A stretch of DNA of 64,000 nt from Collybia mongolica (Eukaryota > Basidiomycota > Agaricomycetes > Agaricales > Clitocybaceae), in assembly GCA_013420905.1 (NCBI GenBank), contig JAAXNY010000010.1, forward strand, positions 1,922,001 through 1,986,000, in the 5' to 3' direction. Within the stretch, counting starts at the first letter, position 1; every line of letters starts with the position of its first letter. Shown piece after piece: positions 52,410 through 63,381 of this stretch. Position numbers and translations under genes: made by a program. The notes under the pieces are model-generated. The model did no database searches, was not told the DNA's origin, and worked only from the letters and a program-made list of their open reading frames with translations.

Positions 52410-54788
52410 ATGAACCGCAGCTTAGAAGCCGATGTCACGGACGAAAAATATGAGATAGAGAAGAAACACAGAGTGGAGGTATCGACCAAACAAATCGACA
52501 CCGCGGCTGAATTTGGCTTGGGAGAACAAGACGATGTTGACCCCGCCGAGGCGCTTAGAATCAGGTATTTCTAACTCGAAGGGGATTTCCAGATTTCACG
52601 AAAACTCATTTTGACTCTTTCCTCTAACCAGGCGAAAGATTGACTTCCATATTATCCCTTTGATGTGCAGTGGGTACCAACTCGTCTTTCAGGGGATCTT
52701 CCATTCGTTGAAATTGGTCATCGTTTTTTTTAGTCCTATATTGGTCAGGCGATTTTTTCCTCCCACGAAGAGTCATTCTTATGATCACAGGATACAATTC
52801 ATGGACAAAACAACTCTAGGAAGCTCTGCTATACTTGGCATAAGGGAGTCAACACATTTGACAACAAATCAGTAAGTTTTGTATTGTTAATATTTGCCCC
52901 AGCAGATTGAAAAAAATACCTTTTATTTAAGATATAACTGGTGAGTCACATTTCACCCCCCTTGAAAGCCAGCGCTTACTCTTGACGTAGGCTTGGAACA
53001 ATATTTTATCTGAGTTACCTTCTCTTTGAGTTTCCACAAAACCTGTGTTTGCAACGTTACCCCGTTGGAAAATGGATGAGGTACGCCTTGGCAGTACCTG
53101 ACTCCGTTCTACCATTGACCAAGAACTAGTTTTAACATATTCGTATGGGCTGTTGCATTGTGCTCGCATGCGGCATGCAAAAACTTCGCTGGACTCTTCG
53201 TCGTTAGGTTGATATTAGGCATGTGCGAGGGGTCGATCACAGCTGGATTCATGATTGTCAGCTCCATGTTCTACACGAGGAACGAGCAAACTCTAAGGGT
53301 TGGGTATTGGTGTAAGTTCCCTATATCTGTACATGCAATCTGAGTTGAGATCACCCTAGTTTTAATGAACGGAACAGGTTAGTCTGAATTCAGGTTATAG
53401 GGCGAGCGTCAACGAAAACCGTTTGACTGTTCCCGCAGCACAAATCATCTCCGGCTTTATAAGCTTCGGAAGCTTGCACATCAAGACGAGAAATTTTGAG
53501 CCTTGGCAATGGTAGGCCATACGAATCTGCCGAAGAGGCGTCCTTACAATGGATTTTATTCAGGCTTATGGTCATCACTGGGATTCTAACACTCGCCACG
53601 TCCATGGCGTTTTGGTCGGTGATTTCTTAATCGGTGGATTATCACTTACACTAGCGGTTCTATGCAGGTTCCTCTTTCCTGACTCTCCAACGAATGCGTG
53701 GTTTTTAACCCCCGCAGAGCGGTCTATTGCAGTCCGGCGCATCAAGGTAAGGTGCGAGAATCCTAGAGTGTTATGAGAATCAATGTATCGCCCTGAATTT
53801 ACAGATAAACCAAACGGGAGTTGAGAACAAGTACTTCAAGAAGGAACAGTACGGGAGTCTGCTTATGACATGCCTCAGCAGACTCATCTACATACAGGAT
53901 GATTGAGGCACTTACTGATACCAAAACGTGGCTTTTCGCCTTGTTTGCTGCTCTGGATAACATCCCGAACTCCCTTACCAACCAAAGGCAAATAGTCGTA
54001 TCTGGGTTTGGATTTTCTAATCTTCAAACCACCCTCCTCGGATGCGTGGATGGTGTTGTAGAAATTGTGACTATCTGGACCGGGGTTGAACTTGCTTCCC
54101 GAATCCCGAATAGCCGCGCCTATGTGGGAGCTCTCTACATGGTTCCGAACATAATTGGGGTGTTCCTCATTAATTTCCTTCCTTGGGAAAATAAGGTTGG
54201 CCTTCTATTTGGCCAATGGACAACTGGTAAGCACTCTTTCAAATCCTTCACATCCGCTCAGGCCTTACTTCCGACGAAGGGATCGGGACAACAGGCTTTG
54301 TTCTCGCGCTAGCGTGGATCTCGAACGTGACCGCGGGCCATACCAAGAAAGTCACCTCAAATGCGATCATGCTTTCGGCATACTGTATCGGAAATGCTGC
54401 AAGCCCCTTTATGTGGCAGGCCAAGTATAGACCGAGGTATACAGTTTTCACTAGAGTATGCGGCCCGCATCGCTTGCTGACCGTGTCTTCAGAAACCATA
54501 TCCCTTGGATTATAATTGGGATCTCTTATGCGATCTGCATTGGAATACTACTTCTTATTCGATTGCTCCTAGCTAGCGAGAATAAGCGTCGCGACGCAGA
54601 GCCAGTTGATCACACTTACGATGATGTTTATATTGAGAAGGAGAAGGACGGCGTTATTGAGAGAGTCAAGATCGCCAAGGTCAGTTGTGATGATGAGAAG
54701 CTTTCAAGTGTTCTTTCTGACAAAGTATTAATAGGAATTCTTGGATCTAACCGACATCCAGAACCGAGATTTCCGGTATGTGTTGTAA
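52410..54788 (+). CDS. MFS transporter, DAL5/allantoate permease-like (anion:cation symporter)
   Basis: Plasma-membrane carrier of the anion:cation symporter family, whose members take up allantoate, nicotinate, pantothenate and related organic anions. Twelve helices are encoded by about 15 small exons. Blocks are KIDFHIIPLMC, IQFMDKTTLGSSAILGIRES, NQYNWLGTIFYLSYLLFEFP, RYPVGKWMSFNIFVWAV, GLFVVRLILGMCEGSITAGF, FYTRNEQTLRVGYW, LMNGTAQIISGFISFG, SMAFWFLFPDSPTNAWFLTP and IKINQTGVENKYFKKEQM. IGTTGFVLALAWISNVTAGH and the end EFLDLTDIQNRDFRYVL close the protein. Exons of 9 nt (52932-52940) and 18 nt (53360-53377) are required to preserve conserved motifs. The join after LMC (about 52673-52792) leaves three residues fewer than usual, so that intron boundary is doubtful. 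The gene appears intact. Confidence 0.88.
52932..52940 (+). other. 9-nt microexon of the DAL5-like transporter gene
   Basis: A-TAT-AAC-TG lies between an intron ending TTTAAG and one starting GTGAGTC. It completes Gln, gives Tyr-Asn and starts Trp in the conserved NQYNWLGTIFY at the start of helix 2. Confidence 0.78.
53360..53377 (+). other. 18-nt exon of the DAL5-like transporter gene
   Basis: Between acceptor CCCTAG and donor GTTAGT. It encodes FLMNGT-A in the GYWFLMNGTAQIISG block; both splice junctions are phase 1. Confidence 0.72.
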
Positions 54789-55214
54789 GAGAGTATTTCA
54801 AACTGAACATGTATGTTACATATTATGTCTGGTACCTATAAACGCGAAGATAATTTCGTGGCCGAAAAGCAAACTACCCCGAGTCTCCGGCCAAATATCC
54901 AGCCCGATGTCGCCCAGAGATGGCACTGGGTGTATAGTTGTAATTGATGTTGAACCTCATCGTGGTCTTCTTTTTTTTCTTTTGACAGGATCAATGCGTA
55001 TACATTCATGCCGCTTTTCCAAATTACAGGTAACAGTCTGACGCATTCAACGCGCGTCCACGTCCGCCTTAGCCGTGGACGCGAAGATAGGACGGCATGT
55101 CTAATTGATAGCGTCATTCAGGGTGAGAACTCTAGTGGCTGCAGTCTATAAATAGCCAGACCCTTACTTCGACTTCGACATCCAATTGACATCCATAATC
55201 TACAGATAAATACC
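54789..55214. other. Intergenic region
   Basis: 426 bp between transporter and SDR. Contains the SDR TATA box and no supported gene. Confidence 0.5.
55147..55155 (+). promoter_or_regulatory. TATA box of the SDR gene
   Basis: TATAAATAG 60 bp upstream of the ATG at 55215. Confidence 0.5.
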
Positions 55215-56168
55215 ATGACCAGCAAAGTTATCCTTGTTACAGGTAAAACTTCTTCTCGAGCGGTAGCTCGCTGAGTCTCTGAATCGCAGTTCATCATAGG
55301 CTCCAATGCCGGGATCGGATTTGAGCTTGTTCGGCTCTTGGCTCAGCAAAATCATATCGTATATTTGGCGGCCAGGAAGGAAGAGGCAGGGAAAGAGGCA
55401 CAGTACGCTTCCCAGAAACACATTCCTTTTCGACATTAACGCAGGCGGGTATAAATAGGGCTACGTTGAAGGCTGAAGGTCTCGACGTGAAGTATGTTCG
55501 CCTTGATATTACAGATCTAGAATCTATTGTTGCGGCAAAGAGAGTTATCGAGAAGGCCGAGGGGCGGCTAGATGTCTTGGTCAACAATGCAGGTGTGAAT
55601 ATTCTCGCCTTGTAACAATCGTGGGTGCACGCCTCATGGCTATCAGGTATTGCCGTGATGGACAAGCCACAGAATGCCACAAGTGTATCTGTAGATGTTG
55701 TGCGCGAAGCAACCGAGACCAACCTCTTTGGCTTGATTCAGACTACAGTTACCCTTCTTCCATTACTCCGCATCTCACCCCAGGCTGTGATTCTGAACGT
55801 CACCACCGACATGTCGTCAAACTCCCACCAAGCCCAACCTGGTGCCGGCCTTCACTTTGTCGCGTATAACACTTCCAAAGCTGCGGCGAACTCCTATACG
55901 GTAGCTTTGGCACAAGAACTGCGTGATGAGGGGATAAAAGTGAACGCAGTGACACCTGGTTTTACTTCGACCAAGTTGAATTTCTTTGGAGAGGGCGGGA
56001 AGAGCATCCGGGCCGGAGCGGAGGCTTTGTTGCCGTGGGCTCTCCTAGGCAAGGAAGGCCCGACAGGTCTGTTCTATTTTTTCAAACACCGCTCACAACT
56101 TCCTCTTTACTATTTTTCTTGACATAGGTCTCTTTATCGATGGCAAGGGCGAAGAAATGCCATGGTAA
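55215..56168 (+). CDS. Short-chain dehydrogenase/reductase (classical SDR)
   Basis: NAD(P)-dependent oxidoreductase of about 240 residues in five exons. The first is tiny (MTSKVILVT), joined to the cofactor motif GSNAGIGFELVRLLA; then VYLAARKEEAGKEAQ. A 56-nt intron (55403-55458) leads to ATLKAEGLDVKYVRLDITDL and LDVLVNNAG. The substrate half has ETNLFGLIQTTVTLLPLLR, VTTDMSS with the catalytic Ser, the YxxxK site AYNTSKAAANSYTVALAQEL, and GIKVNAVTPGFTSTKLN. The last exon gives GLFIDGKGEEMPW. Catalytic Ser, Tyr and Lys are all present. It resembles fungal carbonyl-reductase-like SDRs; substrate unknown. Together with the neighbouring aldo/keto reductase it forms a pair of carbonyl reductases, all transcribed in the same direction as the upstream transporter. 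Confidence 0.9.
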
Positions 56169-56414
56169 TTCACTCTCGTAGGCACTAGAGTTTATAGACT
56201 ACAAATATGTGTCCTGTGCTGAATTTGGCTCATCAATAAGATACCATCCTATTGTCTCCCACCAACGACACAGTTACCCCTAATAAGATCCTGATACAGT
56301 GTGGAGCGCTTCGCCTAGCATTGCCAAGGTTTGGTGAGGGTTAGTAAGGCTAGGCAATTCCAACATAGTTAAATGCTCGATAAGCCTAGTCATTCTTGAA
56401 AATAAACTATCAGC

Positions 56415-58193
56415 ATGACTTTACCCACCTACTACGAGCGTGCCCCCACTGATGAGGAGATCAAACAAGGCCTTGGGGCGCCAGTGAGGCCTACAAAATG
56501 CCAACGCAGGAACAGGATCATTTTCCACGTCCTCGGTGCAGCCGCACTCATCTACTATGGCGTATATGGATTCCAGCGGCACGTTTCATTCACTGGCCCA
56601 CCCGCGCCGATCTTAGCAGGGGGAAAACATTGTTACAATCCTAGTTTCAAACTGCCAACTCATTACACGTTGTCAAACGGCGCCGAAATTCCGACTGTAG
56701 CTCTTGGTATGTTTCTATTATCGTGTCCTCACTGATTTTTGGCATTGTATGTCTCTTAGGCGTGTGGCAGGCTGGAAAGGGTGAAGTTGGCGCGGCAGTA
56801 AAGGTGTGATTGTACAACGTACCGTTCGGTTTGACATATTGATTTTAGGTGTATAGACTGCGCTGGCCGCTGGGTATAGGCACATAGATGGTGCATATCG
56901 TTACAATGTATGTAGCCTTCATCTTCGGAGTGCGTCAAAAATGGTTTGTTAATTGATATAATCAAACCCACAGAATGAAGCAGAAGTTGGTCAGGCAATA
57001 AAGGAGAGTGGAGTACCGCGAGAGGATATCTGGTTAACGTCCAAGGTAAGTTGCTTCTAGTTTCCCATATCAGTCTGCGTCCTCATTAGTTGGATCGTAG
57101 CTATGGAACAGCTACCATGCGCCCGAAGACATTGAGCCTGTTCTCGACGAATCTCTTGCATTGCTTGGAACTGATTACCTTGATTTATACCTGATCCACT
57201 GGTGCGTCGCCTGCATGACTAATACAACTCATGGGTATGCTGAATAAAACCCAGGCCCGTCGCAACTAACAAGGACGGTTCCCTCAACAAAGAGCTCACA
57301 GAAAACCCATACCCAACTTGGCAGAAACTCGAAGAGATGGTAGAGAAAGGAAAGGTCAGGAATATTGGAGTCAGCAAGTGCGTGCTTGATCATGGACGAA
57401 GAACAAGCACACTCACACTATTTGGCTTAGCTTTAATATCCGCAGGTATGGCATCTGGTTGGCATCATAACGACGCTCCTCAAACTTTATTAGACTTCAA
57501 AATCTGACTGCCAATCCCCTGAAAATCAAACCCGTGATCAATCAGGTATATACGACCTGGTGTGCCTTTTGTTTGTCTCCATTGACATTGACCGCACAGG
57601 TTGAGCTCAGTTTCTGGAACCCACAACCTGAGCTATTGAAGGTTTATTCCGGTCTTCCATTCGGTGTATTTTGAGCGCTGAGTTTACCGACCAAACAGTG
57701 GTCTAAAGAGAACGACATCCTCCTTGAAGCCTATTCCCCCCTAGGAAGCACCGGACGGGTCGGTGCTTCTCTTTCTGTTCCTGAGGTAGGGCTTTTTAAA
57801 GACATGGCGTCATAACCGTCCGCCCCGCTCACGCGAGCACAGGTCAAAGAAATTGCTGCCGAGCTCGGGATAACTCCTGCACAAGTAATCATCTCTTGGA
57901 GTGTCCAACGTGGGGTGAGTATTTTATCTCGGGTTGTCCCTGTAACATTGGCTGAAGAAGCCTTGAAGACCGTGGTACTTCCCAAGAGTGTAACGCCAGC
58001 TCGCGTCGTGGAGAATTTACAGAGTAAGCCTTGTCCTGATGATCATACCATGGGCACCAAACAAAGTTTCACTTCTACAGTCACCAAGCTTCCTCAGGCT
58101 TCGTTTAATAAGCTCGAGAAAGCTGCGGTGTCGCACAAGCCGGAGCGTGGCTTGGACCCGAGCAAGGACTGGGGAGTTGACATCTTCGAATAA
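56415..58193 (+). CDS. Aldo/keto reductase with N-terminal membrane anchor
   Basis: NADPH-dependent carbonyl reductase with (beta/alpha)8 fold. The N-terminus differs from soluble AKRs: [15 protein letters not shown], a basic patch KCQRRNR, then a membrane helix ([19 protein letters not shown]). The barrel begins [17 protein letters not shown], then [20 protein letters not shown] sequence spanning an intron, [100 protein letters not shown] and [10 protein letters not shown]. The catalytic tetrad Asp, Tyr, Lys, His is intact. About 13 exons, one of only 15 nt (57431-57445). The C-terminus [17 protein letters not shown] is usual for fungal members. Likely anchored at ER or other endomembranes, by inference from the helix. 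Confidence 0.9.
57431..57445 (+). other. 15-nt exon of the aldo/keto reductase gene
   Basis: C-TTT-AAT-ATC-CGC-AG between acceptor GGCTTAG and donor GTATGG. It supplies FNIR in the conserved GVSNFNIRRLQ block. Confidence 0.75.
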
Positions 58194-58472
58194 ATGCCAC
58201 CGACAGTCTTGTCCAGCGTGCGCTTTTGTTTTCTGGTATACGTCGTGTACCTATCACCTAGATTCTTATATGAGTTGAAATGCAAACATATACACCGTCC
58301 ACACGTAAGTCACGACACGCCTCGCGCAAGCCTCATGCCCAGTTGTATCAGCCTGCCCTGATGTCCTGTGAGCACAAAAAGCTCGACGCTGCGTAACATC
58401 ATTCTTTGGAATCATCTCCTAGTATACTTGAGTATCTCTAGGAAGATACCCACCTTCAGCCAATCACAATTA

Positions 58473-59133
58473 GTATGTATCTTCCTCAATTCTTGTTGCT
58501 TTATTCTGGGCTGATCATATCATTACAAGTCCCGAATTACCCCGCCAGAAGTGAGTGCGAACGGTGCACCCAGCGGTCATCAAAATCTTCAAGGCAAGCT
58601 ACTGGCCTTTTTACAGTCATTGCAACATCGGACTGAATTTCTCCCCTTAATTATAGTTCATTGAGATCTTAGTCATCGCCGTTCTTCACCATGCTGCATC
58701 AAGAAATGCGCTCGTAGCTCTAAAGGCACCCGGTTAAATGAGGTTCACGACTTCTTTATGGTCTATGTTTCTTGCAGTCATTGCTGATTCAGAGGTCATG
58801 TCCCTATTTAGATGGTTCAGGTTGTGCTGTTCAAGCAAATGCTTGACTACCTTCTTTCTTAACGGACTGAATGGTAGCGGGGTCGCAGATCCCTCTCGTA
58901 AATCAAATACCCAGGACATAGCACAAGGATCGTGAGCTGCTCCTAGTGGCAATCGTAGGGAACCAGCCAATGTAGTGTATGCAATTATAGGATTCTTTCA
59001 TTTTTCTCTATCGCTCGACGCAGCCAATAAAAGAAAAGCCGCCAAACGCATGCGCCTCAATACAACTGCTGGGCTTACTATACTTGGGATCTGTTTGATA
59101 TTTGCCATGGGCTTCTACTGGAAAGTAAAGTAA
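58473..59133 (+). other. Possible small secreted or membrane protein gene, model unresolved
   Basis: ATG at 58473 encodes MYLPQFLLLYSGLIISLQVP, a signal-peptide-like start, ending at a good donor (GTGAGTG at about 58550). Downstream, one plus-strand frame (58738-59133) reads MRFTTSLWSMFLAVIADSEV and continues to ANVVYAIIGFFHF, a basic linker (NKRKAAKRMR) and a hydrophobic end (LTILGICLIFAMGFYW), broken only by one TGA near 58933. Alternative splicing with a 47-nt intron (GTATGC to GACGCAG, about 58977-59023) gives a different C-terminus. I cannot choose between a real spliced gene and a decayed one, and recognise no family. Confidence 0.25.
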
Positions 59134-61560
59134 ATTCTCTAGCAATGCCCATGAAGCACTAGGGGTCGCTGAATGGGAAACTTTTGACAGCCTTTGCATT
59201 TTTAGGTTTGACTTCGCCGGGGGTCATCACCGTTGAGCAATCTAATGGCATTTCTTTTGCGGCTGGATCTCGTGCCTCTGTTTCTGTAAAGGTCATTATT
59301 GTTACACCCTTAAGTAAGAATTCTCGTAACACAACAGGAGAGCCCACGAGCTGCATCGCCTAGACATGATGTATTCCTGGATCATTGATAACCCACATTG
59401 CACCGAAAAGTTCAAAATAAATACTGATAGCGTACCTATAATAACGTCGGCTGAGCCCGTTCCAGATAACTTTGAGAAATATCTTTTCTTATTTGCATTC
59501 TCAAGCGTTCAATCCCCACATTTACGTTCGCGGGTCGTTTCAACGTACTGCGCCGATAGCGCGCGCAATATGAGATCTGGGGTGCTGCTCAGAAAAGAAG
59601 GTTGGACTTGCGAAGAGGACTGGATACGGCCGAGAAGCAAAGGCTATTGGAAGGTTGGAGTTGATTAAATTTAAAGGCCTCGGGTGTCACTGGAGTATTC
59701 TCGGAGAGACCTGCATAGCGAAAAGGCAATTGATGGTTAGGACTGTTGAATTCTGGGGCCCTGAGGCAGTTCTGTGTCAGCGAAAATAAACTTAGTGAGA
59801 TTATTGACACTTGAATGGTAATAGCGACATAAGCGTCTCATGCGTTACTCGGAGTGTCCGACCATCGTGACGAGAAGGGTTTTGTTCCTCGGATGTTTGA
59901 ACAATGTTGATTGGGATATGGTGTAACGATGGTACTAAGAAAGGGAGTTGTGTGAAGATCTGCGACGCCCGCCGGCAGTTATATTAGGATGCGGCCGAGG
60001 GTACGTACCCTTAAAAATGGGGATCGATGGACACGCAAATAAAAAAAAGTATGGCCACTGCCTCGACTCGGGATCCTGGAAGTAAGCGGGGGCGTTGTGA
60101 TGTTTTGCCTAGTGCTTTCCCTGACGTAGGTGGAAAAGTGTATTTACCACTTCAGAACGATGAGACAAGAACCTCGGCCCTTCCCGCATGGTTAGCGAAG
60201 AAAGTTTGCTGTGGGTAGGAGTCGTCAGAAGGAGTGTCCACCTGAAGGTGAAGTTTTTCCGACGGTCAGTCGGGATGGGAGTGAGTGTTGTGGGGTGAAG
60301 ATTATCCATTGTATTGGGAGTGAGGTGGCAAAGCGGGCACCCATACGTGCGAAGATCGTAAGAAAGGAGAAATCGGGTGTGCTTTCTATCAAACGGAGCG
60401 GGAGTAAAGCGCTACTTCAGTGCAACAGTGAGTATTCTTAGTTAGATCGCTGTTAAATACAGACAACACTGGTTCCAGGTGTGTGAACGGCGACGTGGAA
60501 TGGCGGTTTTCTGTGATGCAATAATGACATACTGACCTTGCAGAATGCTTGGAGCCTCCTTGATTCCGGGTCGGCCAGTCAAGATCCCGGAACATACGCT
60601 GAGAACCTTGGCCGCGAGGTAAACGGAAATGATGGGAATGCTGTTAATATGTTCCCCCTCTCAATCTGATTAGGGATTTCTGTTCGCCGGAGATTCACTA
60701 GATAATAACGGGGGTCCGCGGGCTCTACAGAACCCATTAATTGGAGCATGCTGTATTCCGACTCGACGTGACCAGGTTTTGAAAAAGTGGCCCAAATTGT
60801 CCAAAATCATCGGCAGCAAGGTTAGTTAAACCGCACAAGAGGACCTAGCGCTTAACGATAGAATAGTGTTTCCCAAAGGAAGAGAAGAAGTTGGGGTTGG
60901 CATAGGATCAAAGCAAGGGCAAAGCGACGGCGTTGCTAAGCACCTAATATTATTAAAACCAAAATGTGGGTTCACAGAGTAAATATATAGGCATCATACG
61001 ACAGAGCTGGTCAACATGCCAGCGGAGTGGATGCGCTGCGTCGGCCGCAGAGATGTTCCAAGGCAAAGGCTGGGAGTGTACAGTTCAAAAGCGGTACATG
61101 AAGGCTCCTTCGTGAGAGATCCCGAGGTATATCTGGGGGAAGGCACATACTCGTGTAGAACGAACGTGAGAGATGATGGGACGAGTTGTGGGAGGGAACA
61201 TACGGATGGAGGATTAGGCGTTTTTAGTTTGGATAAGCGGAATGAGGAGGGGAGGCGTATTACGATGCCTCATTTTACATTATTGGTCTTATGATCACTG
61301 AATGGCCTTGTGATAGTGATGAATAGAAATCGTACCTGTGCTCTCGGCGTGCGATGTCGTAGTGTTGGAGCTACTTGACGAGGAGCGAGAGCCATCCGGC
61401 TTAGTTTAACATGGCCAGGAGAGGAGGTGGGTATTGGTTATCCCATGGTCCGAACATCCGGACCATTAGGAAATTATTGTTTTAAACCCGTGCAACTCAC
61501 CCGATGTCCCTGGGCTCAGAAAAAAAGGACGCAAGGGTTCAGCGAGGGTCTGAAAAATTG

Positions 61561-61850
61561 TCAGTCCGCGAACGATCGCTTGTGGGATGTAACCTCCGCG
61601 AATAAGTCAAGTTTCGTTGCTCATGAGGTGTGATAAAGGCATCGTGATTATTTATGACAGCCGCCACGCGGAAGCGAGAGAGGTGGGTCCACCGTTTCGG
61701 GTAGTACGCGTCGGCGAGTCGTCGGGGAAAGAAAATGTTTTTTTAGGAGGTCAAGTACATGTAAAAGTTGGTGCACATGCAGCTCCGGTGACAGGACTGG
61801 AATGGCAAATGACAGTAGAAGAGATGCGGGGTCGAGGAAGGGGTAGTTAG
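61561..61850 (+). pseudogene. WD40-like fragments, possible decayed gene
   Basis: Two short plus-strand stretches look like WD40 blades: RLWDVTSANKSSFVAHE (about 61576-61626) and, in another frame, DKGIVIIYDSRH followed later by GAHAAPVTGLEWQ (about 61631-61810). Order and wording recall NEDD1-type propellers (WDV, then LDKRIILYD, then SAHKTSV). The roughly 20-residue linkers expected between blades are missing and no upstream exons can be recognised. A degraded copy is one reading; chance is another. Confidence 0.22.
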
Positions 61851-62116
61851 CGTGGCAGAGTTTCTCTCCCGAGACGTATGTACGACAGAGGCAAAAGTTC
61901 GGAGAAAGGAGGGGAACTCGTATTTTGAGAGATGATCAGAGTTCCCACGGTGAGACGCGCCATTCACTTGTCAATTACGCGGCCTCTCTCTTCTCTAATC
62001 CTGCGATTTCCACTGCTACCTATATACGCTCAACAGCATTTCCTTTCACCCAGTCGCTTTTCATCATAGCTTCTCCCCTGACTTCTCTCAGCCTAGCATC
62101 CGCCAGGTCCTATAGC

Positions 62117-63381
62117 ATGCCCGATATGGTATCAATAGCGCAACCACAACAACGCCAGTTCAACCCCTACTCAGAGAACGGAGGCACGATATTGGCCATT
62201 GCTGGTGCGGACTTCAGTGTCATTGCAGGCGACACCAGGCAGAGCGAGGGATACAGCATCCAGACGCGATATGCCCCAAAGGTCTTTCGATTGTGAGTCG
62301 TCGGTTTAATCTCCTATGAAACTATCCTGAATCCTTTGCGGTGCTATCGCAGAACGGACAGAGCTGTCTTGGCTGTGAATGGGTTCGCCGCGGACGGAAA
62401 TATGTTCGTGAAGAAAGTCAGGCAGCGTCTAGAGGTGAGAAGCTTTGATGTCTTGGCTGGGGCCATGATCTCTTACCGATCACAGTGGTATCGCCATGCT
62501 CATGCGAAGGACATGCCTTTGCGCGCAATCGCACGCCTTATTCAAACGATGCTCTACGCACGTCGTTTCTTCCCTTACTATGTCTACAACATTCTTGGAG
62601 GTATTGAAGACGACGGTGCGTAAGAACTACCCTCCCCCGCCTCCGGTTCATATCGGGAGAACGAATCTCAACTGCGGTCCACATATGTTCCGCCTTCTCC
62701 TACCGATCTTTCATCCACTAATCTGCCTTCTCTTCTTCAATGCAGGGACAGGCGCGGTATACTCATTTGATCCCGTGGGTTCCTACGAACGCGAGGCATG
62801 TCGCGCGGCTGGCGCGGCACAGTCACTCGTGCAGCCTTTCTTGGACAATCAAGTAAGTACAAACCGCGCGTCTTCGAACCCGAACCAACTCGCAAGGGTA
62901 ATCTGCGTCAAAATTCGCGTCCCCGTGCTCCTGCTGTCTAATGGAATCCGATCCTTCACCGATTTATTCCCGCGCCCTCTTCCCATTTCTTTTCCCCTCC
63001 TTTTCTTCTTCACAACATTCCCCATCGGGCTTGTCTGACGCTGCTTTCTTCATTAGATCTACTTTAAGAATCAAACGCCCGCCCCTGGAACATCACATCC
63101 GGTCCACCTGCCTTTGTCCACGGTCCTTTCCCTCGTGATCGATTCCTTTACGAGTGCTACCGAACGGCACATCGAGGTAAACCTTACCGTCTTGTCACCT
63201 CGACGGCACATTTCTGATTTACGCCATTTAGGTCGGTGATGGTCTAGAGATGTATGTTGTGCTGGCCAAAGGCAGCACTTCCGTCCAAGGCCTAGGAAAC
63301 ATCCGCGGTATCCAGGAGATGACTGCGACGGACGACGGCGAGAGGGTATTTGTGATAAGGCGCGATCTGAAAAAGGATTGA
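62117..63381 (+). CDS. PRE7: 20S proteasome subunit beta type-6 (PRE7, C5)
   Basis: Non-catalytic beta-ring subunit of the 20S proteasome. The start at 62117 gives [20 protein letters not shown], the short propeptide region. The fold follows: [129 protein letters not shown] and [16 protein letters not shown]. After an intron come [30 protein letters not shown] and the end [14 protein letters not shown]. Six exons. As in other PRE7 proteins there is no catalytic N-terminal Thr. A second in-frame Met at 62126 cannot be excluded as start. Confidence 0.94.

Larger units (their letters stand above)
58194..62116. other. 3.9 kb region without a convincing gene
   Basis: The longest gene-poor stretch in the window. 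The left part (58.4-59.15 kb) has a possible small secreted or membrane protein; the middle (59.2-61.4 kb) has only short open frames on both strands; the right part (61.44-61.86 kb) has WD40-like fragments. From about 59.95 kb the plus strand is purine-rich. An 8-bp inverted repeat, ATGGTCCG/CGGACCAT, lies at 61445-61466. Confidence 0.5.

Noticed and set aside
55395..55460. Apparent frameshift in the SDR after AGKEAQ
   Set aside because: Using the acceptor AAATAG at 55457-55458 with the donor GTACGC at 55403 restores frame (EAQATLKAEGLDV).
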